64,000 nt of DNA from Microbacterium terregens. GTDB lineage: Bacteria; Actinomycetota; Actinomycetes; Actinomycetales; Microbacteriaceae. Location of the stretch: assembly GCF_039534975.1 (NCBI RefSeq), contig NZ_BAAAWH010000001.1, positions 2,852,001 to 2,916,000 of the forward strand, written 5' to 3'. Position numbers and translations under genes: made by a program. The notes under the pieces are model-generated. The model did not search any database and was not told the DNA's origin. It saw only the letters and a list, made by a program, of their open reading frames with translations. This document shows, one piece after another, positions 35,517 through 44,644 of this stretch (position 1 is its first letter; every line of letters starts with the position of its first letter).

Positions 35517-35588
35517 GCTCCCAGCGTAGGGGCGTGCGTGCCCTGCTTCCGTCCGGTTCGGGGCGCCCCGACATCCGGGCCGGTTACT

Positions 35589-35621
35589 ATTCACTCTCGC
35601 GGCACCGTTCGTTAACCTTCG
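35589..35621. promoter_or_regulatory. candidate Pho box, three 11-bp units, between senX3 and phoU
   Basis: ATTCACTCTCG (35589), CGGCACCGTTC (35600) and GTTAACCTTCG (35611) follow each other with an 11-bp period. Units one and three resemble the actinobacterial direct-repeat consensus GTTCACC; the middle one is poor. The position suits control of phoU and of senX3-regX3 by RegX3 itself. Confidence 0.45.
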
Positions 35622-35681
35622 CTGGCGACAATCGCCAGGTCGCAAGGCGTGTGCCTGCTGCGGAACACGAAAGGTGCTGCA

Positions 35682-36362
35682 ATGCGCGAAGTCTTCCATC
35701 AGTCGCTCGCGGACGTCCAGGGACGTCTGGTCGAGATCGCCGAACTCGTCACGATCGCCATCGACAAGGCCACCCGGGCGTTCAGCTCGAGCGACGTCGC
35801 CCTGGCCGAGGAGGTCATCGAGGCGGATGTGATCATCGACGACAAGGCGATCGCACTGGACGAGCTGGCGATCGAGATCCTGGCCCGCCAGCAGCCGGTG
35901 GCGCGGGACCTGCGCATCGTCGTGAGCGCATTGCGCATCAGTGCATCGCTGGAGCGCATGGGCGATATCGCCGAGCACATCGCCCAGCTGACCCGTATGC
36001 GCTTCCCGGAGCGTGCCATCCCCAAGGGGCTCAAGTCCACGTTCATCAAGATGGGCGAGCTCGATGTGGATGTCGCGCGCAAGCTCACGGAGCTGCTGCG
36101 CACCGAGGACCCGGAGCTGGCCGAGGAGATCCGCAACGACGACGACAAGCTCGACGACCTGCACGTGAGCGTGTTCGAGAAGGTGCTCAGCGACACCTGG
36201 CAGGGCGAGGCGTCCGCGACCGTCGATGCGACGCTCGCCAGTCGGTACCACGAGCGGTTCGCCGACCACGCGGTCTCCGTCGCGAAGAAGGTCGTCTACC
36301 TCTCGACCGGTGACTGGACGACCGATACCGACACGGTCGACATCGTCACCCCCGCACGATGA
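35682..36362 (+). CDS. phoU: phosphate signalling regulator PhoU
   Basis: Encodes 226 residues, all-helical, made of two similar three-helix repeats. Each carries a metal-cluster type E/DxxxD region: VIEADVIIDDKAIALDELAIEIL and RISASLERMGDIAEHIAQL in the first, RNDDDKLDDLHVSVFEKVL and the closing RYHERFADHAVSVAKKVVYL in the second. PhoU relays the state of the Pst transporter to the sensor kinase and keeps the Pho system off when phosphate is plentiful. It is divergent from senX3-regX3; pstSCAB is 8 kb away on the same strand. Confidence 0.94.
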   Translation: MREVFHQSLADVQGRLVEIAELVTIAIDKATRAFSSSDVALAEEVIEADVIIDDKAIALDELAIEILARQQPVARDLRIVVSALRISASLERMGDIAEHIAQLTRMRFPERAIPKGLKSTFIKMGELDVDVARKLTELLRTEDPELAEEIRNDDDKLDDLHVSVFEKVLSDTWQGEASATVDATLASRYHERFADHAVSVAKKVVYLSTGDWTTDTDTVDIVTPAR

Positions 36363-36363
36363 C

Positions 36364-36411
36364 GAACAGAAGAGCGGATGCCGCCGGCGCGGCATCCGCT
36401 CTTCTGTTCGT
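36364..36411. terminator. 20-bp perfect hairpin, two-way terminator between phoU and gpmA
   Basis: The arm 36364-36383 (CGAACAGAAGAGCGGATGCC) is matched without mismatch by 36392-36411 around the 8-base loop GCCGGCGC. It starts within two bases of the phoU stop and precedes the convergent gpmA end. The A/T-richer outer part gives a U-rich tail in both directions. Confidence 0.85.
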
Positions 36412-36431
36412 TGGGCGCCTTCACGCCCTCG

Positions 36432-37178
36432 TTACTTGCCCTGATTGGCCACTGCTGCAGCGCCCGCGGCGGCCGCCTCGGGGTCCAGGTAGACGCCTGG
36501 TTCGATGGGCTTGAGGTCCTCGTCCAGCCGGTAGACCAGCGGAATGCCGGTCGGGATGTTCAACTCGGCGATGTCGGCGTCGCCGATGTCGTCGAGGTGC
36601 TTCACGAGGCCCCGCAGCGAGTTGCCGTGCGCGGTCACCAGCACCGTCTTGCCGGTGCGGAGGTCGGGGACGATGTCGCTCTCCCAATAGGGCAGGAAGC
36701 GGTCGATGACGAGCTTGAGCGATTCGGTGCGCGGCACCTCGCCGTCGATCCCGACGTAGCGCGGGTCGCCGACCTGGCTGAACTCGGAGTCGTCCGCGAG
36801 CGGCGGCGGCGGCACGTCGAACGAGCGGCGCCAGAGCATGAACTGCTCGGGTCCGAACTCCTCCAGCGTCTGGGCCTTGTCCTTGCCCTGCAGCGCGCCG
36901 TAGTGGCGCTCATTGAGGCGCCAGGTGCGCTTGACGGGGATCCACAGCCGATCGGCGGCGTCCAGCGCGAGGTCCGCGGTCTGGATCGCGCGGCTCAGGA
37001 CCGAGGTGTGCAGCACGTCGGGCAGCAGCCCCGCCTCGGCCAGCAGCTCGCCGCCGCGGATGGCTTCGGCCTTGCCCTGCTCGGAGAGGCGGACATCGAC
37101 CCACCCGGTGAAGAGGTTGAGCTTGTTCCATTCGCTTTGGCCGTGTCGGAGGAGGATCAGCGTGTAGGGCGCGGTCAT
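36432..37178 (-). CDS. gpmA: 2,3-bisphosphoglycerate-dependent phosphoglycerate mutase
   Basis: Encodes 248 residues. The catalytic histidine lies in [20 protein letters not shown] near the N-terminus, the second-shell [11 protein letters not shown] and the second histidine in [18 protein letters not shown] follow, with the normal length of dimeric/tetrameric dPGM. It interconverts 3- and 2-phosphoglycerate in glycolysis and gluconeogenesis. It is transcribed alone, convergent with phoU and divergent from a methyltransferase gene. Confidence 0.95.
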   Translation of the reverse strand: MTAPYTLILLRHGQSEWNKLNLFTGWVDVRLSEQGKAEAIRGGELLAEAGLLPDVLHTSVLSRAIQTADLALDAADRLWIPVKRTWRLNERHYGALQGKDKAQTLEEFGPEQFMLWRRSFDVPPPPLADDSEFSQVGDPRYVGIDGEVPRTESLKLVIDRFLPYWESDIVPDLRTGKTVLVTAHGNSLRGLVKHLDDIGDADIAELNIPTGIPLVYRLDEDLKPIEPGVYLDPEAAAAGAAAVANQGK

Positions 37179-37249
37179 TGCCCCATGATACCGAGGCGCT
37201 CACCACCTGCTCGGCCGTGGCACCCGAGCCCGCCTGGCATCATGGGCTC

Positions 37250-38074
37250 ATGACTGCCGGACGCTCCCCCGTCGGTCAGGTCACTCGTGGCACCACCGGA
37301 ACCAACCGGCTGCGGCGCGTGGATCGGTGGATCGCACGACAACCCGCACTGCGACGCGCACCCGACCCGCTCGTCGTGGATCTCGGATTCGGCGCGAGCG
37401 CGGTGACCGCGCTGGAGCTGTCCGCCCGCCTGGCCCGCGCGCGCCCGGACGTCGAGGTGCTGGGACTGGAGATCGACCCGGGACGCGTCGCACGGGCTCG
37501 CGGGCAGCTGGCGCAGGTTCGTGCCGGAGCGACCGGGTTCGCGACCGACGCCCGGGTGTCCTTCGCGCTCGGCGGTTTCGAGGTGCCGACGCCGGACGGA
37601 CGCCGGCCCGCCGTGATCCGTGCGATGAATGTGCTCCGCCAATACGACGAGCCGGAGGTGCCGGGCGCCTGGGAGCGCATGGCGGGAGCGCTCGCGCCGG
37701 ACGGGCTGCTGGTCGAAGGCACGTGCGACGAACTGGGGCGCATCTGCTCCTGGATCGCACTCGGACCCGATGCCGCACCGCGCACCCTCACGATCGCGCT
37801 GCGGCTCGCCGGGCTGGAACACCCCTCCATCGCCGCCGAGCGGCTTCCGAAGGCGCTGATTCATCGGAACGTGCCCGGCGAGCGCGTGCACGCCCTGCTG
37901 ACAGCCCTGGACGACGAGTGGGACCGCGCAGCGGGCATGGCCGTCTTCGGTCCGGTGCAGCGCTGGGAGGCGGCGCTGAGCGCGCTGCGCAACGGCGGCT
38001 GGCCGGTGCGCGAGAGGTCGCGCTGGCGCCTGGGCGAGCTCACCGTGCCCTGGAGCGCCGTCGCGCCCCGATGA
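37250..38074 (+). CDS. class I SAM-dependent methyltransferase-like protein
   Basis: Encodes 274 residues from ATG 37250. The S-adenosylmethionine motif I is PLVVDLGFGASAVTALELSA, followed by an acidic VEVLGLEIDPGRVARARGQL and a post-motif PAVIRAMNVLRQYDEPEVPGAW. The later DGLLVEGTCDELGRICSWIAL segment is characteristic of a conserved actinobacterial family whose substrate I do not know. No transmembrane segment. It is convergent with ygfZ and shares the small divergent promoter region with gpmA. Confidence 0.78.
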   Translation: MTAGRSPVGQVTRGTTGTNRLRRVDRWIARQPALRRAPDPLVVDLGFGASAVTALELSARLARARPDVEVLGLEIDPGRVARARGQLAQVRAGATGFATDARVSFALGGFEVPTPDGRRPAVIRAMNVLRQYDEPEVPGAWERMAGALAPDGLLVEGTCDELGRICSWIALGPDAAPRTLTIALRLAGLEHPSIAAERLPKALIHRNVPGERVHALLTALDDEWDRAAGMAVFGPVQRWEAALSALRNGGWPVRERSRWRLGELTVPWSAVAPR

Positions 38075-38095
38075 CGTGGATGCCGCGAGTGGGCG

Positions 38096-39196
38096 TCAGC
38101 GCGTGCGGCGTCCGAGCCGCGGCAGACGCGGAACCTTGGCCGTCGCCCCCGCCTCGGGCGGAACGATGACCTCCTGCGCCGCGGCGATGACGCCGTCGGC
38201 TGTGCGCACGATGAACTCCGCGTCGACGGCGGTATTGCGACGGACCACGGCCAGAGCGATCGGACCGTCCTCGAAATGCAGCGCGGCGGAGGTGATCACG
38301 CCGACGGCGACATCATCGACGAAGAGCTCATCGCCGCGGGCGGGCAGCAGCGAATCGCTGCCATCCAGTTGCAGGGCGACGATCCGACGCGGGGGATGGC
38401 CGAGGTTGTGCACCTTCGCGACGGTCTCCTGGCCCCGGTAGCAGCCCTTCTCCAGGTGCACCGCTGTTCGCAGCCAGTCCAGCTCGTGCGGGAGCGCGCG
38501 GTCGTCGACTTCGTTCGCCCAGCGAGGCCGCCATGCGGCGATGCGCAGCGCGTCCGCCGCGGCGAGCCCCGCGAGGGTGAGCTCGCCGGACGCGGCAGCG
38601 ACGGCGATGCGCTCCTCTTCGGCGCGCGGGACGATCGCCTCGGACCAGTCCCACTCCACGGCGGCGTGCGGTTCCACGGTCGCGTACGCGTGACCGCCGG
38701 GCGAGACGTTCGGCCAGGGGTCGCTCCAGATCAGGGGGATGCCGGTCGGCGCGGCGGCCGCGACAACGGCGAGCCCGGCCCGCGTGCCGCCGATCACCGC
38801 GAACTCCTCGCTCGCGTCCCGCGGGTCTACGCGCAGCCGGAAGCGCATCTTGCGCAGCCACGAAAGCAGCCCCTCGGCATCCGCTGCATCCACGATGAGC
38901 CACGTCGTCTCACCGTCATCCAGAACGGATGCCGCGTGTTCGATGTGTCCCTTCGGCCCCAGCACGAGCAGCTCGGTGCTCTCACCCGCCGGCAGTCGCG
39001 TGAGTGCCTGCGACGTGAGCGAATCCAGCCACGACAGCCGATCCTCACCGGGGACCGCCAGCACCGCTCGATCGCCGAGGGGCGTGACGGCGGCGCCGGA
39101 CGCCAGCGCGCGCTGCTCGCCGAGCGGGTTCCCGAGGTGGCGGAGCCCCGACTCGTCGGTGACGGCGCCGGGGACGCGTGCGAAAGGACCGGGCAT
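38096..39196 (-). CDS. ygfZ: folate-binding YgfZ/GcvT-like protein
   Basis: Encodes 366 residues. The hallmark KGCYRGQETVAKVHNLGH (K-G-C-Y-x-G-Q-E) is complete, in a GcvT-like scaffold that starts with GVTDESGLRHLG-type strands and includes RLSWLDSLTSQALTRLPAGES. YgfZ uses tetrahydrofolate to help repair or assemble certain iron-sulphur enzymes. It overlaps the nitrobindin gene by one base (TGATG), so both are co-translated. Confidence 0.9.
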   Translation of the reverse strand: MPGPFARVPGAVTDESGLRHLGNPLGEQRALASGAAVTPLGDRAVLAVPGEDRLSWLDSLTSQALTRLPAGESTELLVLGPKGHIEHAASVLDDGETTWLIVDAADAEGLLSWLRKMRFRLRVDPRDASEEFAVIGGTRAGLAVVAAAAPTGIPLIWSDPWPNVSPGGHAYATVEPHAAVEWDWSEAIVPRAEEERIAVAAASGELTLAGLAAADALRIAAWRPRWANEVDDRALPHELDWLRTAVHLEKGCYRGQETVAKVHNLGHPPRRIVALQLDGSDSLLPARGDELFVDDVAVGVITSAALHFEDGPIALAVVRRNTAVDAEFIVRTADGVIAAAQEVIVPPEAGATAKVPRLPRLGRRTR

Positions 39197-39816
39197 CAGT
39201 CGACCCGCGCAAGTCGTGCCGACGCGTGCGAGGCGAGCTCACTGCCCAGTGCCGCGATGTCCCACGCCCAGAGCAGGTGGCCGTCGACGAGTCCGTACAT
39301 GCGCGTGGCGGCCGCGTAGGGCTTCGCGGCGGCGGTTCGGATCACCGCGTCGGTGGCGACGTCGATGCGCGGGCCGCGGATCTGTCCGAGGTACAGCTCG
39401 CTGACACCGTCCGCGTGCACGAGAGAGACCTCGATGTCGAATCCGCCTTCGGCATTGCGCAACCCCTCCACGTCGTCGGCCGTACGCACGACCGGTTCGC
39501 TGACGGCCGGGAGCAGACCGGGTCCGGCATCGGCATCCGTCGCCGGGCGCGACAGCCGCCAGTAGCCCATCTCCGAGACCAGGGGTGTGCGTGCCCGCTC
39601 GGCTCCCTCGGAGTCGGCGTCATCGAGAAGCCACGCGCTGGCCGAATAGTTCAGGTAGGGACCGCCGTCGTGGCTGAAGCTCACGCGCTGGGCGAACTCG
39701 CCCGCGAACCGGTGGTCGCCCGCCTCGTAGTCGATCACGCCGGTGCCCTCCCACACCCCGATGAGCCACGACAGTGGCGCGAGGTCGGCAGGCAGATCCG
39801 TAGGGAGATCGAACAC
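39196..39816 (-). CDS. nitrobindin-like haem-binding beta-barrel (FABP family)
   Basis: Encodes 206 residues. The signature [19 protein letters not shown] (GxWxGxG) opens a ten-stranded barrel, with [31 protein letters not shown] and a late histidine-containing [16 protein letters not shown] as the probable proximal haem ligand segment. Related mycobacterial and plant nitrobindins bind ferric haem and isomerise peroxynitrite. Pairing with ygfZ is common in actinobacteria. Confidence 0.85.
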   Translation of the reverse strand: MFDLPTDLPADLAPLSWLIGVWEGTGVIDYEAGDHRFAGEFAQRVSFSHDGGPYLNYSASAWLLDDADSEGAERARTPLVSEMGYWRLSRPATDADAGPGLLPAVSEPVVRTADDVEGLRNAEGGFDIEVSLVHADGVSELYLGQIRGPRIDVATDAVIRTAAAKPYAAATRMYGLVDGHLLWAWDIAALGSELASHASARLARVD

Positions 39817-39829
39817 GACGCAGCCGCCG

Positions 39830-39943
39830 TCAGCGCTGGCCGCGGTAGAGGTTCTTGATCACAACGCCGGAGACGAAGACGATCGCAAGCGACGCGAGGG
39901 CGAGAAGCCCGACGAAGAAGAGTTCGAGCGCGACGAGATCCAT
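39830..39943 (-). CDS. 37-residue small membrane protein
   Basis: The minus-strand frame from ATG 39943 to TGA 39830 encodes [20 protein letters not shown] and continues [17 protein letters not shown]. It is one long hydrophobic helix with a basic C-terminal end, so probably N-out or N-in single-pass with the tail inside. It is placed 13 bases before the nitrobindin start and 9 after the end of another small membrane protein gene, all on one strand, which suggests one operon. Function unknown. Confidence 0.6.
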   Translation of the reverse strand: MDLVALELFFVGLLALASLAIVFVSGVVIKNLYRGQR

Positions 39944-39952
39944 GTAATGAGT

Positions 39953-40261
39953 CTAGCCGGGAACGATCGAGGCCAGACCGAAGCCGAGGCTGATGATGCC
40001 CATCACCAGCAGCGCCCCGAGAACACTCGCGGCCACCCGCTCCGTGAAGCCCTGGGAGCGGCCGAACCAGAGCTGGATGGCGAACCCCAGCACCAGGCAT
40101 CCGCCCAGACCCACCGTCAGCCATGCCGGACGCCACTCCTCGGTGACGAACAGGCCGATGGCGACGCCGATGAGAGCGGCCACCACCCAGACGGCGATCA
40201 CGCCGCCGAAGGTGCGGCGGGGGGCCAGTTCCGGGGTGGTCACGCCTCCATTGTCGCGCAT
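39953..40261 (-). CDS. small membrane protein, three to four helices
   Basis: Encodes 102 residues from ATG 40261 (GTG 40243 is possible but crowds the GGAGG before it). Hydrophobic stretches: [38 protein letters not shown] and [20 protein letters not shown]. The arrangement with short basic loops ([15 protein letters not shown]) predicts three helices. It is a conserved unknown of Microbacteriaceae in my judgement. It is first in a minus-strand run with the 37-residue protein, nitrobindin and ygfZ, and divergent from glnR. Confidence 0.7.
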   Translation of the reverse strand: MRDNGGVTTPELAPRRTFGGVIAVWVVAALIGVAIGLFVTEEWRPAWLTVGLGGCLVLGFAIQLWFGRSQGFTERVAASVLGALLVMGIISLGFGLASIVPG

Positions 40262-40390
40262 GTCGGCGCTCTCAGCACGGCCTTCGCGGGGTCTCAGCGA
40301 CTCTTCGCCCATCGCAGTGCAGAGATGACAGCATCCGACGCCCCTAAACTGGGGAGGCGGCGCGTCCCCTGCGCCGGGAGGACGGCGTTT

Positions 40391-41089
40391 TTGGCACAGC
40401 TTCTCGTTCTGAGTTCCGCTCACAGCGGCGGCCCCGTCTTGCCCTCGCTCGAGCTGCTGAGCCACCGCGTCCGCCAGATTCCCGCCGAGCCGGCCCAGTT
40501 GGTGAACGCGCCCGCGGCCGACATCATCTTCGTCGATGCGCGTGTCGACCTGGTCGGCGCGAAGTCGCTGTGCAAGATCCTGAACACCACGGGTCTGGAC
40601 GCGCCGCTGCTGCTGGTCGTGACCGAGGGCGGCCTGACCGCCGTGTCGACCGACTGGGGCGTGGACGACGTCATCCTCGTGACCGCCGGCCCCGCCGAAG
40701 TCGATGCGCGGGTGCGCCTGGCGATGGGGCGCATGGCCAAGGAGCAGGTCTCGACCCGCATCCAGACGTCCGGCATCTCGATCGACGAGTCCTCGTACGC
40801 CGCGAAAGTCCACGGCAAACCGCTCGATCTGACGTACAAGGAATTCCAGCTCCTGCATTTCTTCGCGACCCACCCCTCGCGCGTCTTCACCCGCGAGCAG
40901 CTGCTCAGCGAGGTGTGGGGCTACGACTACTTCGGCGGCACCCGCACCGTCGATGTGCACGTCCGTCGACTGCGCGCCAAGCTCGGCGATCTCGAGCAGC
41001 TGATCGGCACGGTTCGAAACGTCGGATATCGCTTCAACGTGTATGAGGACGATCAGCTCCCGGCACCGCGCGAGCACACCGGCGCGTAG
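40391..41089 (+). CDS. glnR: orphan OmpR-type response regulator GlnR
   Basis: Encodes 232 residues from TTG 40391; GGGAGGA lies eight bases upstream and no ATG/GTG fits. The receiver part is atypical: [39 protein letters not shown] and a [17 protein letters not shown] segment match actinobacterial GlnR, where the acidic pocket is incomplete and phosphorylation is not the switch. The winged helix [20 protein letters not shown] ... [19 protein letters not shown] is classic. GlnR controls nitrogen assimilation genes (glnA, amtB, nir) and in some species interacts with PhoP. It is followed by ppk. Confidence 0.88.
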   Translation: MAQLLVLSSAHSGGPVLPSLELLSHRVRQIPAEPAQLVNAPAADIIFVDARVDLVGAKSLCKILNTTGLDAPLLLVVTEGGLTAVSTDWGVDDVILVTAGPAEVDARVRLAMGRMAKEQVSTRIQTSGISIDESSYAAKVHGKPLDLTYKEFQLLHFFATHPSRVFTREQLLSEVWGYDYFGGTRTVDVHVRRLRAKLGDLEQLIGTVRNVGYRFNVYEDDQLPAPREHTGA

Positions 41090-41120
41090 GCAAGCCTCGA
41101 CGCCGCCCGGTGTGAGAACC

Positions 41121-41142
41121 GTTCACACACTCGTCACTTCAC
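41121..41142 (+). promoter_or_regulatory. Pho-box-like repeat before ppk
   Basis: GTTCACACACT (41121-41131) is followed by CGTCACTTCAC (41132-41142), an imperfect 11-bp direct repeat of the GTTCACC type, 18 bases before the ppk start codon. Phosphate-starvation control of ppk is known in Streptomyces; here it is inferred. Confidence 0.5.
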
Positions 41143-41159
41143 CCTGCAATGATGAAGGG

Positions 41160-43325
41160 ATGATCGAACACGACGTGCTCGACGCTGGACTCGGCGACGC
41201 GGACGACGACGACTTCGACCTTTCCGAGGTCTTCGACTCGCAGCTGCCCGACAACCGCTACCTCGACCGTGAACTCAGCTGGCTCGCCTTCAATCAGCGC
41301 GTGCTGGAACTCGCCGAAGATGCATCGGTGCCCGTGCTGGAGCGCGCGAACTTCCTCGCGATCTTCGCGAGCAACCTCGACGAGTTCTTCATGGTGCGCG
41401 TGGCCGGACTGAAGCGACGCATCATCACCGGCCTGGCGGTTCCCACCAACGTCGGCCGGCCGCCGCAGGAGGTGCTCGCGGACATCTCTGCCGATGCGCA
41501 CGCCCTGCAGCTGCGGCATGCCGATGTCTGGGCCTCGCAGGTGCGTCCCGCCCTCGCCGAGGCCGGGATCGACGTCATCTCGTGGTCGGCGCTCGAGGAC
41601 GAGGAACGCGCCCGCCTGTCGGATTACTTCCAGCGCCAGATCTTTCCGGTCCTCATGCCGCTGGCGGTCGATCCCGCGCACCCGTTCCCGTACATCTCCG
41701 GATTGTCGCTGAATCTCGCGATCCGCATCCGCAATGCCAGGACCGGGCGGCAGGAGTTCGCCCGGCTCAAGGTGCCGCCGATGCTCCCCCGCTTCGTCGA
41801 TGTCTCCCGTCATGGTGACACCGTGCGGTACCTCCCGCTCGAGGAGCTCATCGCCAATCACCTCGAGGACCTGTTTCCGGGGATGGAGATTCTCGACCAC
41901 CATGCGTTCCGTCTGACTCGCAACGAGGACGTGGTCATCGAAGAGGACGAGACCGAGAACCTCATCCAGGCGCTGGAGGCCGAGTTGCTGCGCCGCAGGT
42001 TCGGCCCGCCGATCCGCCTCGAGGTGGGCGACGACATGGACGAGCTCACTCTCGACCTGCTGATCAGCGAGCTCGACATCACCGTGCAGGAGGTCTACCG
42101 CCTGCCGGGCCCGCTGGATTTGCGCGGGCTCTTCGACCTCTCCCGGATCGATCGCCCCGATCTGCATTATCCGCCGCACGTTCCGACCACGGCGGTGGCA
42201 TTCCAGCCCGCGGACCAGAACGGCCGCGCCGACATCTTCGCGGCGATCCGCCGGGCCGACGTCCTGGTGCACCACCCGTACGAATCGTTCGCAACCAGCG
42301 TGCAGGCGTTCCTCGAGCAGGCGGCGAAGGACCCGCACGTCCTGGCCATCAAGCAGACCCTGTACCGCACGTCCGGCGACAGCCCGATCGTGCAGGCGCT
42401 CATCGACGCTGCCGAGTCGGGCAAGCAGGTGCTCGCCCTGGTGGAGGTAAAGGCGCGCTTCGACGAGGCGGCCAACATCGTGTGGGCCCGAAAGCTGGAA
42501 AAGGCCGGCGTGCACGTCGTCTTCGGCCTCGTCGGACTCAAGACGCACTGCAAGCTCGCTCTGGTCATCCGCGAGGAGGACGGGATGCTGCGCAGCTACA
42601 GCCACATCGGCACGGGCAACTACAACCCGAAGACGAGCCGCATCTACGAGGACTTCGGACTGTTCACCATCGACGAGCAGGTCGGGAGGGACCTCACCCG
42701 CCTGTTCAACGAACTGTCCGGGTACGCCATCGAGAAGAAGTTCAAGCGGCTGCTCGTCGCGCCACTGCACCTGCGCAAGGGACTGCTGCGACTGATCGAG
42801 AAGGAGCGCCGGAACGCGCTGGCGGGCAGGCCCTCCAGCATCCGGATCAAGGTCAACTCGATGGTGGACGAACAGATCATCGACGCGCTGTACCGGGCCA
42901 GCCAGGCGGGCGTGCCCATCGACATCTGGGTGCGGGGCATCTGCTCACTCAAGCCCGGCCTGGAAGGGATGAGTGAGAGCATCCGGGTGCGCAGCATCCT
43001 GGGCCGTTATCTGGAGCACTCGCGGCTGTTCATGTTCGAGAACGACGGCGACCCGCAGGTCTACATCGGCAGCGCCGACATGATGCACCGCAACCTCGAT
43101 CGACGCGTCGAGGCCCTCGTCCGCGTGGTCGCGCCGGTGCACCTGAGGGAGCTGTCCGACCTGTTCGAACTCGCGATGAGCGACAAGACCAGCTCGTGGT
43201 GGCTGGACTCCGAGGGCGCGTGGGCGCGGCACAGCCTGGACGCCGACGGCAAGCCACTCGTGGACATCCAGGACCGCACCATGTCCAACGTGCAGCGCCG
43301 CCGTCGGGCGCGGGCGGTGCGATGA
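41160..43325 (+). CDS. ppk1: polyphosphate kinase 1
   Basis: Encodes 721 residues in the four-domain PPK1 order. The N-terminal domain has [20 protein letters not shown] and [20 protein letters not shown]. The catalytic domains hold [17 protein letters not shown], the phosphorylated histidine in [21 protein letters not shown], and [18 protein letters not shown]. It reversibly polymerises the gamma-phosphate of ATP into polyphosphate. It lies between glnR and mutT1, overlapping the latter by four bases (ATGA); the ppk-mutT1 pair is the same as in Mycobacterium tuberculosis. Confidence 0.95.
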   Translation: MIEHDVLDAGLGDADDDDFDLSEVFDSQLPDNRYLDRELSWLAFNQRVLELAEDASVPVLERANFLAIFASNLDEFFMVRVAGLKRRIITGLAVPTNVGRPPQEVLADISADAHALQLRHADVWASQVRPALAEAGIDVISWSALEDEERARLSDYFQRQIFPVLMPLAVDPAHPFPYISGLSLNLAIRIRNARTGRQEFARLKVPPMLPRFVDVSRHGDTVRYLPLEELIANHLEDLFPGMEILDHHAFRLTRNEDVVIEEDETENLIQALEAELLRRRFGPPIRLEVGDDMDELTLDLLISELDITVQEVYRLPGPLDLRGLFDLSRIDRPDLHYPPHVPTTAVAFQPADQNGRADIFAAIRRADVLVHHPYESFATSVQAFLEQAAKDPHVLAIKQTLYRTSGDSPIVQALIDAAESGKQVLALVEVKARFDEAANIVWARKLEKAGVHVVFGLVGLKTHCKLALVIREEDGMLRSYSHIGTGNYNPKTSRIYEDFGLFTIDEQVGRDLTRLFNELSGYAIEKKFKRLLVAPLHLRKGLLRLIEKERRNALAGRPSSIRIKVNSMVDEQIIDALYRASQAGVPIDIWVRGICSLKPGLEGMSESIRVRSILGRYLEHSRLFMFENDGDPQVYIGSADMMHRNLDRRVEALVRVVAPVHLRELSDLFELAMSDKTSSWWLDSEGAWARHSLDADGKPLVDIQDRTMSNVQRRRRARAVR

Positions 43326-44260
43326 CCGAAACCGCCGTCTACGCGGCGGGCGGCGTTCTGTGGCGCATCGTCGATGAGAAGCTCCTCGTGCTGCTCATCC
43401 ACCGGACGAAGTACAAGGACGTCACCCTGCCCAAGGGCAAGGTCGATCCCGGTGAGATGCTCGCCGAGACCGCCAGCCGGGAGATCTTCGAGGAGACCGG
43501 CATCCGGGTCAGCCTGGGCGTGCCGGTCGGCGTCTCGAGATACCGCCTGCCGAACAAGCGGCAGAAGATCGTGCACTACTGGGCCGCGGAGGCGACGGAT
43601 GCCGCGATCCGCGCTTCCGCGTTCGTGCCCAACAAGGAGATCGCGGCCCTCGAGTGGGTGACCCTGAAGAAGGCGTTCGGCCGCTTGAGCTACCCCGTGG
43701 ACGTCGAGATCCTCGAGCATTTCGCGCGTCTGGTCGATGAGGGCGTCCTGCGCACGTTCCCGATCATCGCGCTGCGTCACGCCAAGGCCGTCACGCGCGA
43801 GGAGTGGGAGGGCAAGGACGCGACCCGTCCCCTCTCGGCGCGGGGCCGCGCGCAAGCCAACGCGATCGTCGGACCGCTCCTGTCGTTCGGTGTGCGCAGG
43901 ATCATCTCCAGCCCCGCGATCCGCTGCATGAAGACCGTCGTGCCGCTGTCCGGCGCTCTCGGCCGCAAGATCCACACGACCGCGCGGCTCAGCCAGGACG
44001 CGTGGGAAGAGGGCGAATCGGATGCCCGCACCATCGTCGGCGAGCGCGTGCGAGCGCGCAAGCCGGCCGTGCTGTGCAGCCACGGCCCGGTGCTGCCCGA
44101 GATCCTGACCGAGATCGCGCTGGCCACCGGCACCCTGCGCGGCTCGTATCTGGGCAGCGCATCAGCCCTCGAAGCGGGCGGCTTCTCGGTGGTGCATCTG
44201 TCCGCGGAAAATCCGGGGTCGGGCATCGTCGCGATCGAGACGCACACTCCGAAGATCTGA
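43322..44260 (+). CDS. mutT1: NUDIX hydrolase fused to a histidine phosphatase (MutT1 type)
   Basis: Encodes 312 residues. The N-terminal NUDIX box [27 protein letters not shown] sequence begins at about residue 40 and has the full REUxEExGU signature. The C-terminal domain (from about 145) has a SixA-type RHAK motif in [29 protein letters not shown], and a second histidine in [13 protein letters not shown]. Mycobacterial MutT1 hydrolyses 8-oxo-dGTP and diadenosine polyphosphates, and its phosphatase domain completes the reaction. Co-translation with ppk suggests a link between polyphosphate and nucleotide pools. Confidence 0.9.
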   Translation: MTETAVYAAGGVLWRIVDEKLLVLLIHRTKYKDVTLPKGKVDPGEMLAETASREIFEETGIRVSLGVPVGVSRYRLPNKRQKIVHYWAAEATDAAIRASAFVPNKEIAALEWVTLKKAFGRLSYPVDVEILEHFARLVDEGVLRTFPIIALRHAKAVTREEWEGKDATRPLSARGRAQANAIVGPLLSFGVRRIISSPAIRCMKTVVPLSGALGRKIHTTARLSQDAWEEGESDARTIVGERVRARKPAVLCSHGPVLPEILTEIALATGTLRGSYLGSASALEAGGFSVVHLSAENPGSGIVAIETHTPKI

Positions 44261-44450
44261 TCGCGACAGGTCGATGCCGCCACGCTGCGGTCGCCGTCAC
44301 CACGCCGCCCCGACGCGTCGTCGCGCCGCCCCGAGCGACGCCGCCCTGCGTCGAGGCGTCCCCGCCCTACGTCGAGGGTCGCCGCACGCCCCGAGGGTCG
44401 TCGCGCTGCCCCTCCCTGTTCCGCTCGTCCCTGACCTCGCATCCTCATCC

Positions 44451-44513
44451 TGTTCACTTGCGCTGTTTGTACGCGGCAGGGGCGTCGCGGCGTACGAACA
44501 GGGCAAGTGAACA
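44451..44513. repeat. 24-bp imperfect inverted repeat between mutT1 and pstS
   Basis: The left arm 44451-44474 begins TGTTCACTTGC and ends GTACGC. The right arm 44490-44513 is its reverse complement with two mismatches, around a 15-base GC-rich loop. It lies in the 384-base gap; the first 170 bases of the gap (44270-44430) are a degenerate run of CGTCG/CCCCG words with no clear period. The hairpin could end the ppk-mutT1 transcript. The arm also contains a GTTCACTTG word akin to a Pho half-site. Confidence 0.65.
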
Positions 44514-44539
44514 AGAATCGCCCGCTGACCTCGCGGCGT

Positions 44540-44557
44540 TCACCTCCCGTTCACCAG
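44540..44557 (+). promoter_or_regulatory. Pho box before pstS
   Basis: GTTCACC at 44540-44546 is repeated exactly at 44551-44557, 11 bases apart, the textbook direct repeat bound by PhoP/RegX3-type regulators in actinobacteria. It lies 87 bases before the pstS start codon. Confidence 0.85.
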
Positions 44558-44644
44558 GAGCGCGCACTCTCGTAAGAGTCGCTGTCTACGGTCAATCCGT
44601 GCCCCGCACCGGGCACGAAACCCGACAACCGTGAAGGATTCACA

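Noticed and set aside
44270..44430. CGTCG/CCCCG-rich run after mutT1 that looked like a tandem repeat
   Set aside because: No constant period could be found; it is compositionally biased DNA only.
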